Below, in pieces: positions 48,371-59,079 of a DNA stretch of 64,000 nt (positions are counted from its first letter, which is position 1; every line of letters starts with the position of its first letter). Made by a program: the position numbers and the translations under genes. Below the pieces are notes generated by a model, which did no database searches, was not told the origin of the DNA, and saw nothing but the letters and a program-made list of their open reading frames with translations. The DNA is from Phallus indusiatus (lineage: Eukaryota > Basidiomycota > Agaricomycetes > Phallales > Phallaceae): contig JAQFWX010000137.1 of NCBI GenBank assembly GCA_027605045.1, forward strand, positions 27,565-91,564. Direction: 5' to 3'.

Positions 48371-50126
48371 TCCAGTTGAATTAACACATAGAGAATTGAA
48401 ACCGTTCCTTCCTGCTTACGAAAGGGTCCGAGTCGGTATACTACCTTATATTGCATGCTCGGCCATGTATCCCCGTTGATGACATAGATGACGAGCGACG
48501 CTCGGAGCCTTTCGTTGCACATTCTGTAAAACGAGATTGTAAACGCTTCAGTCTCCTTGGAACTGACTCGAATTACTTCTGAATTCGAGCAACCTATTCA
48601 GCCCAGCGACTTTGTCAGATTCAGATTTAAAAAGGGAAAATCGGTGTAATGTGCGCGCGTCTTCCCTTGCTATACGAAGGGGTTGATTACAGCCTCCGAT
48701 CAACATAGGAAAATCATTGTCACAATGATGCTACACATACAATTCTCCATTGAATTGAACGTGACGATGCCGCCCGGCGCGTGCCCCCAACGCGATGGAC
48801 GTGCTTAGGACCTGTCAGTGCAACTCGTACCACTGCTTTGAGGTGTCCGAACTGCATGGGTCACGAAAAGCGCTGCTGAGACCGATCAGTGTACACAATG
48901 AAAATATTGGGTGACTCAGTATTAATTCATAGAACGAGCTCACATACATACACATGTCGAACAATACCGGGGACGCGTTAAGGAATACACAATTCACAGA
49001 GATGGTTAATATCCGGCAAGTCCGTCGACTCATCGTGCGCATCCACGACCAAATCTCGTATTTCATTAAAAGACAACAAAAGCGAGCGATATATACCCAA
49101 CATAGAGCCGGTTTATTGTTCCGAGTACCCCGAGGGCGAAACGAAATCCATTTTTTTACCACCTACTGGTATGATTATACTATAGACCCAGAATTCAACG
49201 AGGAGGCAAAATAATTGATTAGGAATACTTCCTACGGACGATGAAATGTTTTCAATGTGGATACACTGGTGTCGAAGGGTACGTCCACTTCTTTTTACTT
49301 GATTTTTTTCGGATATTAATTCAATCTGTTCTCCTTTTCAGCATGATTCTTACCGGGCCGGCATAACTACTGACATTTTACAGACGTCCATAACATTTGG
49401 TCAGAATATCACATTTCTCAGGCGGCAATTGACCCGACAAAATCAATAGTTACTCCGGTGTCGAATACCAGCGTGTCTTCAAGTGCTCATATGTTTGGCA
49501 GTACGGTCACTATCACGATATACCCGGGGCTCGTTGAGATACGGCACAATCTCAGGAAACTCATAATGTGAACTTAGCCGACTTAGAAATGCACAACAGG
49601 AAGTCCCGTGGACGTTGCACGTGAACTCAGTACTTCCCAGACGCTTTTTGGCCGAGGGGAAGAAAATGGCAGTCGACTCCTTATAGCCACGAAATTCACA
49701 GCAAAGATCACCCTGAGCTCGATAGTAACCCGGAAACCAGGATCCGTCGTATGTAAGTTCAAAGGGGTAGAAGGGGCCTAACACAAAGAAGACTGATATG
49801 TAAATACTTATGCGAACTTTCGCGTGATTTCCCCTTTATAGATAGCATGTAATCTTCAGATATCACAAAGTTAGTGTCATTAATACATGATATTATCTAT
49901 TAACTTATGATGCGTTCCCAGTGCGTGATCTGGGCAAGTATTATCATTACACGCATAAGGATTATAATGTGGTACTAGTAGTATTATATATGCACGTATG
50001 TTTACCTTAAAGGTTGAATGATTCTTGCAATGCAATACGTAGATCTCAACGTCCTCTTTTTTTGTCCCCCTGCCAACTCAGCTCCAAAAATAACACACAT
50101 GTATGCTTGATCAACAAACCTGATCA
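48371..50126. other. Region between the tandem MFS genes, 1.8 kb
   Basis: Upstream region of MFS copy 1 and 3' flank of copy 2. ORFs at 48,954-49,214 (+) and 49,479-49,784 (-; FELTYDGSWFPGYYRAQG...) are protein-like in parts but unrecognised and without supporting exons. They could be debris of a gene that once lay between the copies. Confidence 0.45.
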
Positions 50127-52393
50127 TCATCGGTCAGCGAACCTTGAAGATTGTCTCAACTGAGGTCCATATTTATAGAAAACAAATCTAGATAAAGAAG
50201 ATCCAGAGTGAAAACGTAAAAAAAAATTTTATGTATCATTACTCACGGTAATGGCGCTAGTAATGTTGTTAAACCAGCCAATAAAGCCGTTGCACCGACG
50301 GTTCCTAGACGGTTATACATAGCCCCAGCGAATAGGGGAAAAGCTCCAGCAAAACTGGAACGCATAAAGCTATTGCCAGCCATAGCTGATGCTGCATGTG
50401 GTCGATAAGCCGTGACGAGGAACGTGAACACCGAAGTAAAAGTATACAAAACGGCTATTCCCAGACTTTTTGGTTTTTGGAAAGATGAGATCAGAAAATC
50501 AGAAAATTCCGAAAGGGGGGAAATAAATCAAATGCTTACAGAACAGTTGAGAGCATCGGAGCAATCCAGTGCACGTGAGCGTAAGTCGTGAATGCTAGCC
50601 AATACAAGCTTATAGGCGCTATAACCGCCCCGGGCATCCCGATCAGCAAACGTACTTCTGGTGGAGCATTTCCATTGTTTTTGAGTGCGTGCCTCCGGAA
50701 AACCCTGAGCAAGGAAAAAAAAAAGAAGCATGATATTCAAGATTTGCGCAGCCAGACGAAAAAGAAAAACACATGCTTGTTCCAGTAGAAAAATTGGGTC
50801 AACAGGGCGATAAACATGCCGATTCCTAGACCAACAAAGCTTAGACCGGTGGACTGAATATTGAAATGATGGACGGTGCCAAATATAATCGGGAAAGCTT
50901 GAAAAGTCAAATATAGAATTCCAAGGATGAGGGAGCTCCAGAGGTCAAGGAGAAATGCCATACGTTCGCGGAGAAGAATTTCTATCAACAATCAACATCA
51001 GCCAAAATGACAGCATATACTTGCAATTCATTTACTCACTAAACGGTTGATAGCAGCTAATTAAAACGGAATGTAATACGGTCGAATAAGGTACATCATC
51101 GGCGGCCTGTAAATTTGCGTCCCCTGATTCTTTTTGTAGCCTTGAAAAAAAAACAGAAAAAGAAGACGGGAATCAAACATCGGAGAAACCTTGACAACCA
51201 GAAAAAACGTACCTGGCGGCTTTTCTACGTAACAAAACTGGTGTATATGTTTCGGGGATAAACTGGTTTAGGACATCAACATCCAAATTTATGGTTTTGA
51301 AAGTATGAAAAGCGAACCATTAAGGCAATAAGTTGTATAAAAGACCATATTGTGATTATGTAGTAAGTCCAACGCCAATTGACGTGCTGATTGTTTGATG
51401 CATTGAATGAGGATTTATGAAAGAAGTAGTATACAGGAAGACAAATACATACTTGATTTACGAACCTGTATTCGGTGATATCAGCTTAAAAGGTTCCCTC
51501 TTCTAAATATAAAACGAAAGAAAATATGTACTAACCCGGCATAGCCCGGACCTAAAACGGGACCTAAGAATGGTCCTAAAGTATACACAGCCATTGGACT
51601 ATTCGGCAGATCTTTAGTTAGTTGACTTTCATCATAAAGCGGCAAGATAAGGATGGCACTTGCTTTGCAACAGATGCATTATCATAGATATCGGTAATTG
51701 AGCCACCAGTTACGCTCAAAAAGGCAGCACCAGCAATACCAGCAAGAAACCGGAATACAAGATAAACAGCTGACAACGACAGGTAAGCCCCCATCAGTGA
51801 TGTGAGTGTAACCGAGGTACACTGAAGATATTAAAGACATACCAGCGCTTCTACCAAATGAGATAGGAAATTGAAAAGCGAAGAATATGGTGTACGAAAC
51901 ACGATAAATGATGTTTCTGCCATAGAATTCGGATAGAGGACCGAGTAAAAGGGGGCCACATCCGAGACCGAAGACATATAATGATATACCCAAGATAGCA
52001 ACTTCGTGAGAGACGTGTAGATCCCGTTGTACGCCTGGTTCTGTTGTACCAGCCTAAATGTATCGCGAGACGTGTTTCAGTCATGATGCAAAAAAAAAAA
52101 AAGAGAGAGAGGATTCGTGTCTTCTTTACTCACTATGGACGAGGCACATGTTACGCAAGCTGCCAGAAACCGATCAGTGGGCGGGAGGAAGAAGAAGGAA
52201 ACGGAAAATTCGTACTGGCCGAAGTAAAAATTACTAGAATAATAAAGTACTTTTTAAGGTTTGACATCTTCTTGGGATCCTCGCTGTCGTCCAGAGTAAT
52301 GATTGATGAACTCTTTTCCAGTGAATTCGCGTCTGGTGAGTACTGTCCGCCGTGAAGGTTGCTTTCTGAGGCTTCAATGTCGTTTCTCGACAT
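50127..52393 (-). CDS. MFS drug:H+ antiporter, DHA1 family (tandem copy 2)
   Basis: Close paralogue of the neighbouring gene. Start MSRNDIEASESNLHGGQY (ATG 52,393); shared blocks include ITLDDSEDPKKMSNLKKYFI, DLHVSHEVAILGISLYVFGL, GPLLLGPLSEFYGRNIIYRV, VFRFLAGIAGAAFLSVTGGS, ITDIYDNASVANPMAVYTLG, ERMAFLLDLWSSLILGILYL, FNIQSTGLSFVGLGIGMFIA, YRPHAASAMAGNSFMRSSFA. It ends YKYGPQLRQSSRFADR before TGA at 50,127. The intron at 51,600-51,663 must use a GC donor (AA then GCAAGT) to join SVA to NPMAVYTL; the equivalent intron in copy 1 has GT. Intron positions agree otherwise, so the pair arose by DNA-level tandem duplication. The OPT transporter starts divergently 1.6 kb away. Substrate unknown. Confidence 0.88.
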
Positions 52394-53951
52394 CCTGGAA
52401 ACTGTTTAACTTTGAATTGTTGCATTCTCTTGGTATGTACGTCGAGAATCCTTATAAAGGTCCGAGCGAGGGAGAACGCTGAGTGACGTGAGTATACTGC
52501 GTATGTAATCCGATCGCTCTTCGTTTCCCGAACAGGCAATGTTAAGGCGAAAGTCAATCCCAGTTGAGTATGCGTTTCCGTCTTCGATGACTAAACCGGG
52601 GAGGCAGTGACAAAGCGCTGCCTGATCATTAGCTTGGCTCTGGAAGCTGGACAGGCTCTGAAGGGGTCTTGGGATGTCAGAGTATTCCAAAGAATTTTCA
52701 TAGTCGTTGGTCAGTGGGAATCTTTGGGCACGATTGAGGGAATTCTTTGATGTTAATTAATGGCAATTTTCAAATTATTGGTATTGGTATGCATGAAAGT
52801 ATTCAGGTTGTGCCAGAATGTACTACTAAGCGGTCGGATCGGATGAGTAAGCATTAGGACTTCTTTATGACAAAAAAAAGAAAAAACTTTGAACCACCGC
52901 CGTATGCTTCCTCCGAATCGCACACAAACAAACCACGACCCCAACCCCACTATTCTCGATGGAGCTTGTCAAGTTGAAACAGAGGAAATGAGACAGCAAT
53001 GTTCGTTCCTTAATGTGCTCTTTCTTTTCTCCTGTTCATAGCACGTGTTACTTTTTTTTATAGTTGGAGCAGACTCGGGGCCATCCAATAATACACCTGC
53101 ATTCTAAACGACTGAATTCAGCTGTAAACACAGGTATCATTTCTATATGATACATACGTATTGGTAAATATACAACAACATCATTACTGGATCCGACTTC
53201 TCGTCATGAGGAGGATAAAAGGGTTTCCGAGGATGCGCGTAACAACACACCACATGTCACGCGGTACAGAGTTTATGGCAAACGCCTGTCGAAACGTGCT
53301 TCTATCTCGGCCTTTTTTTTCAAACAATAATGGCTAGCCAGCTCAAATCAAAAGAGAAAATCATATTCGTCCATCGCACTATATAATCCCAAATCCAGAT
53401 TACTTATGATATTCATATGTCAGGAACCATAGCAGGTCAACCATGTGCTCTCGATGTGCTATCTTTGATGTTCTTCCGCACCGCCGGTGGATTCGTCGAC
53501 CCATTCTTTTCCGAATACATTGTTCAAAAGTGAGACTGGCTCGCAACACGGCCGATTCTCTATCTATCCAACTTGTTGTTGCCACATAACGCCTAGACTC
53601 CAACTTCGAATGTATCCGACTTGAGATCCGCTCCCTTCCGCTGGCTCCGGCAGCTAGTGGATTGAAAGAAAATGGGGATTCACCTGTGCCTAACACTCTA
53701 TTTTTACTCATATCGTGTGTGAGCTCCAATTGCTTTAATAAAACGCATTATAACAAATGATTGCTTAATTATGGCGAGATGACGAGCGTCTAGGAGGAGA
53801 CATTATATTATTGACGTCTCATGCTGGTGGTTCCTAAGCACAACTCAATATAAGAGAAGCTTCCTTCTATTTCTTCTCCAGTCCCCTCCCTTGGACCCCA
53901 CCTCCCCCCCCCTTTCCTCGCACCTTTCCCCTTGCCCAGTCCCTCTCACGA
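52394..53951. promoter_or_regulatory. Divergent upstream region of MFS copy 2 and OPT genes
   Basis: A 1.6 kb region between two transporter genes facing away from each other, wide enough for separate promoters. The 85 bases before the OPT ATG form a strong pyrimidine tract (CTTCCTTCTATTTCTTCTCC and onward), with CAATATAAGAGA just upstream as a possible TATA region. The minus-strand ORF at 53,400-53,729 is not called. Confidence 0.5.
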
Positions 53952-56900
53952 ATGACCCGTCTCGAAGAGAACATAGTCCACGACAGGGGCGAAGCTGTCG
54001 AACTGGCAGCCGAGCTCCCTCCAAGCTATGTCAACCGCACTTCAGTCTCATTCAGCAGCGACGAGAAAGACATCGACAAGCTCGAAGCCACGCTCAGCCC
54101 CGACGTCGCTTTAGATGCCGAAGACAATCTCTATACCGAGTCTGGTAAAGAAAAGGTTCTCGAAACCGCTGCAGATTTCTCCACCGCTCTTGTCAGTCTT
54201 GAAGATGACCCTGATTTGCCCGTTCATACTCTTCGAATGTGGGTTGCCGGTCTTGGTTTGGCGGCGTTTGGTGCAGTGCTCGGAATGCTCTTCGTAAGTA
54301 ACTCTTTGGGGAGATACATGTGAACTCCCAAACCTAACTTCTCTCCCCATAGCAATTCCGTCCACAAGTTATCACCGTATCTGCTCTCTTCCTGCAATTA
54401 CTCGCCTACATGATCGGCAAAGTCCTCGAATTCATTATTCCCGGCCCCGGATCGAGATTCCACAGAAACAATTTATTCTGGAACTTTGTCAATCCCGGTC
54501 CTTTCAGTAAGCCCCCCTTCCCTTCCCCCGATGTGAAATCACATGATGTTCTAACAATATATTTTTTTTTGCATTGCAGATATTAAGGAACATGTCGCTG
54601 CTCAAATTATGGCTAATACCGCTGCAACTGCTGCATTGGCCTGCTTTGTCTTTGCATCCGATGACTTGTTCTACAATATCACGGTCAACGTATGTGTCGG
54701 CCCTAGTAATAGGGACTGTTATTGATCTCTTATCACAGGCGGGTAATGCTATCTTCACCCTCTTCGCCTCTCAATTATTGGGCTACGGCTTCGCCGGAAT
54801 GTTCAGTACGTTCTCTCCCCTCCCCAACCAAGATCCCGTCTTTAACATTAACTTAGGATCCTTCCTTGTATACCCAACAACGATGCTTTACCCTCAAAAC
54901 TTAATCTACGTCAACTTGTTTGATGTCTTGCACCGTTCAAAGGGCGAGCTATTACAAGGAAAACGGTAAATACAATTCCCCGTTTTTTCTCGGAAATAGA
55001 AAGATATCAAAATCTAATAAAAAAACTCGATCAGGTTACGATTTTTCTGGATCGTTCTCGGTGTTGTGTGAGTTGTCTATTTTCAGCCTTTTTGTGTTTC
55101 AACCGGGTACGCCAGTATATTTACAAAACTTTTGATAATCACAATATAGCTTCGTGTATGAGGTAAGCTCGGAGATTCTGGTTTTCATTAAATTGACTTG
55201 GTACTAATTTGGACGTGCTTATTTATTATATATATTAGTGGTTCCCGGAGGTAAGAATTCTTTTGGCAATGCCATGATAATCGCTTAATATTAATCATGT
55301 GCGTTATACACACAGTTCATTGCACCTCTTCTCGGATCATTCAATATCGTTTGTCTCGCGGTTCGCGATTCGAATTGGGTGTCCTACATTTTCGGTGGTG
55401 CGGAAGGTAACGAAGGAATGGGTCTTCTCGGTTTCGGACTTGATTGGGCAAGTAAGTAAAAAAAAAAACCAGGTTTGTTTAAAAAATTCTCCTCCTAATC
55501 TAATTGAAATAGATATCACGAGTGCACCGTTTTATCAACCTCTCGTAACCCAAATTTCCGGTAAAAAATCACATCTGGCTTCTCTTAACCTTATTTGTCG
55601 ATTAAATTTTATCTTTTTCTTAGTTTACGTGGGATGGGCAATCAACTATCTCCTTCTTCCACTGATCTTTGCGGGAGACGTATGGCATTCGAAAAACTTC
55701 CTTTCATCAGTCAAAACTTGTTTTGTGAGTTTATTACAGGATTTCAATCTGTGCAACTTCATAGTGACTATGAATCGCAGTCGAAAATGGGACAGTTTAC
55801 AATCAAACTGCTATCTTGAACCCGTATGTTTGACGAATTATATTTATGAAACCGTTCCGTTGACATTCTTTTGCCAACAGTGATTTCTCGTTGAATCGCA
55901 CCGCTTTTGAGATAATCGGACAACCTTGGCAGAGTGGTTCTACGGTCATTTACAACTTGGGATTGAACCTTTCCATTGGCAAGTTCCGAACTTCATTCAT
56001 TGTTTTCTGTGCTGATTTTTGTTTGAAATAGGGGGGACCTTTGTTCATATTCTGTTGTGGTACGTTTTGCGGACCTTTTTCTCTAGCTAATAGCAGTGCT
56101 AGAGCATGTTTTTTTGTTGATAGGCATGGTAAAGAGCTTTATGGTGCATTTGCGGATTAGTATGTGTTTTTTTAAAAAAAATCGCGAGATGTTACTTATA
56201 TATATGTCTCAAGTTTCAAGGGCAATGGTGTTGAGGATCCTCATTACAAGAAGATGAAGGTAAGAATTCTGTTCTCCTTAATACTACAAAATCCAATCTC
56301 ATGAATTTCGATATAGCGTTATCCTGAAGGTAAAGATAATGCAGCATCATTTCTAAAACTATTGCTGATTCGCGAATCAAGTCCCAATGTGGTGGTACGG
56401 TGGTACTGCACTCTCAGGTTAGTCTATCACGATCTCGTGATTGTGTCCGCATTCTGATAAGTGAAATCATTTTAGCATTTGTCGTTGCTAGTACGTCGAA
56501 ACGTGCGCTTACATGTGTCTTTTGAAAATTAACATGATCACCAGTGGTTTGCATACACACTGAAAAATCACAGTAAGAACAGTTTCATTTCATCGCATTT
56601 GCATTTCAAGTTGTTAAACTTCTTGCTTTTTTCAAGATTGCCTTGGTGGTCTTTGATAGTGGCTTTGGCATTCTCTGTTTTGACTTTACCATTCTATGGA
56701 GCCATGAACGCCATCTTTGCGTAAGTGACATTGATTTTTAATCCTATAACTGTGCTCTGAAAACGACGATAACAGCTGGACACCTGTCATGCAAAACCTT
56801 TTCCAAATATTGGGAGCAGCTCTCGTTCCAGGATCATCTCAAGCCAACATGGTGCGTTTTATTTTTTACATCCTGGTTTAGAGAATCGAGCCTGAAACGA

Positions 56901-58263
56901 GTGGTCTTTTTCAGTACTTCCAATTGTATTCAAGTGTTTCTCTTTCACAAGCTACATCGATGCTTTCCGATCTGAAGTTGGGTCAATACACTAAACGTGC
57001 GTCGTTCGAGTGCTATGTATCTTCCTTGTTGTTGACTAACTCTTGATTTTTAGTGCCTCCTCGCGTATGCCTTATTACGTTTCAGTTCTCTTGATTCAGA
57101 AGTTCTGATCGGTTTGTTTAGGCTACGTTCATTGTCCAGGTCACTGGAACGATGGTTGGAGCCATTTTGAATTGTCAGTTGTTGCTCTAAATCTCTTCTG
57201 CTATACATTTCTCATATGAACTTTAGATGTGATCATGCAAATTGTCGTCAACAATGAACGAACGATCCTCGTATGTATCCTAAGGCTACTAAAAATTATT
57301 CATTCCTAATTTTGATGTAGTTGAGTAACCAAGGAACGCGTGTTTGGAGTGGTCAACAAATTCAATCTTTTAATGCTAATGGTATTTTGGGCGTCTCTGT
57401 TTTCGTGTGCCTTATAGTATCGCTGACATTTTGGCTTGCAGCTGTTCTTTGGGGAGCTCTCGGCAAAGAAATCTGTAAGATCTATAACGCGTTTGCATTG
57501 TTTCGGATTCACTCACATCCGACATTAAGACGGACCTCACGGACCTTATTTCATCGTTCCCATCGGCATTGTAATCGGACTGGCACTCCCCGTTATTCCG
57601 TGGGTGATGTACAAGAAACTCAAATGGAACTGGCTCAAATCAGTCAATACCGCGATTTTAGCCAGTTGAGTCGACCCTTTTATTACAATTCATGGTTTTT
57701 CTGATTTGCTTTTTTTTTTTGTGGCGATAAGGTTATATCGGTGATTTGGCTGGCGGAACGAACGGCTACATTAATACTTGGATGGCGATCGGATTGACTT
57801 CGCACTTTTATATCCGAAGATACCGCGCTGGGTGGTTCCGGAAGTACAATGTACGTGTAATAACTTCTAAAAATAAGTTGTTTGAAGAGTTCTTGATTTA
57901 ATTTTTTTTTCTTTCTCTTTATTTGTAGTATCTTTTCGGAGCTGCTATTGATGGCGGAGCACAGATTTTCGTGTTCATATTCTCGGTGAGTTGGCTCTGA
58001 ATATATGAACTGACGACTAAGTTTTCTCTTCAAGTTTACTCTGGCTGGTGCGGGTGGACTAACTGTGGCCTTCCCTAAGTATGTTTATTAGTTGTCATTT
58101 ATTTATTTTTCCAAAACACTAACACACACGCTTAGTTGGGCTTTGAACCCGGTTGGCAATGCGGTGCGTTCTGATGAAACTCCAAAGTATGCTCTCCCGG
58201 TAACTAATAATAAATGATCTCGTTTTCCAGGACTACTGCAAACTTACACAACAAGAGGCATGA
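53952..58263 (+). CDS. Oligopeptide transporter, small OPT family (frameshifted in this sequence)
   Basis: Proton-coupled plasma-membrane importer of short peptides or glutathione-like compounds. Start MTRLEENIVHDRGEAVEL (ATG 53,952). The cytosolic tail leads to EDDPDLPVHTLRMWVAGLGL, then FQFRPQVITVSALFLQLLAY, NLFWNFVNPGPFNIKEHV, IMANTAATAALACFVFASD, SFLVYPTTMLYPQNLIYVNL, EGNEGMGLLGFGLDWANITS, VGWAINYLLLPLIFAGDVWH, NPDFSLNRTAFEIIGQPWQS, LLWHGKELYGAFADFKGNGV, IFAWTPVMQNLFQILGAALV, FIVPIGIVIGLALPVIPW, NYLFGAAIDGGAQIFVFIFS. It ends NADYCKLTQQEA before TGA at 58,261. More than 15 introns. Near 55,700 the frame of VWHSKNF does not continue into PFISQNLFFENGTVYNQTA, the expected next segment, which lies in another frame; one base is missing. 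All other exons are intact. Confidence 0.88.
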
Positions 58264-59079
58264 TTTCGATGATGATCTTAACGAGACATGGATTTTTAAT
58301 TCGGTGTATTCTGGTGCTATTAAATCGCTGCTCTTGTATTTCTTTCTTCAGTTGTTTTTTACAGAATAAATAAAAAACTTGCTTTGCTATTATCGTGTTT
58401 CCTGGGGATAAGACATGGCTCAGGGTTGCAGAGCATCGACCCTAATACATCCAGTTGTGTGGGGATATTTGATTTCTAAGTAGTAAGGTGAAATCACGTG
58501 TCACAACGCGTGCCACTGTAGGGGGAGTATCCATTCACCCCCCGCCGGGGCTGTCACACTTAACCAATTTTGCGTCCTTTTTTCTTCTCCCCCTCAACGT
58601 TTACCCCCTCCGCCACCCACCCATTTTGGCTTATGCCCTTATTGTTTACCCCATTCTCACCACTATGGATTATTTTGATTTCATGTTCTTGTGTGTCATG
58701 TCACTCAGTGGATTCTTCGGAGGCGTATTTCTCTTTTGGATTAACAACATCGACAACGACATCATCCCCCCGCTTCATTACGACCCCTCCTCGATTCCCC
58801 TTCGCCCTCATCTTCTTCTAAACCCCGCCAAAACTCCCCCAAAGATCAAAATCACGAGAAGCAACGTCAATCGTCTGCAAAGACAACGACGCCACCCGCC
58901 CAAAATGGCCCTTCAACATCGGGACCCGACGACGCGTTTATGATTTCTTCTAAACCGTACCGCGGCATGGAGAACATTGGTGATCGCTATCGCGCAGCAG
59001 CCTACTCCTCAGACCCCTTCGCTCATGGTCTTTGCCTTCGGCATCATCTAACAAGTCGTTCTTCTATAACGCGCCTCGC
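58264..59079. other. Region between OPT gene and low-complexity gene, 0.8 kb
   Basis: The 3' flank of the OPT gene, then sequence that could contain 5' exons of the following gene. ORFs such as MDYFDFMFLCVMSLSGFFGG (ATG about 58,665) with a hydrophobic start, and the Ser/Pro/Gln-rich stretch SAKTTTPPAQNGPSTSGPDD, look partly coding. I could not join them to the downstream exons without crossing stops. Confidence 0.4.

Noticed and set aside
49479..49784. 101-residue minus-strand ORF between the MFS genes
   Set aside because: Protein-like in parts, but unrecognised and without splice partners; kept only as a remark on the gap.
53400..53729. 109-residue minus-strand ORF upstream of the OPT gene
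   Set aside because: No motif. Another frame in the same place (LLNNVFGKEWVDESTGG) looks equally plausible, so neither is supported.
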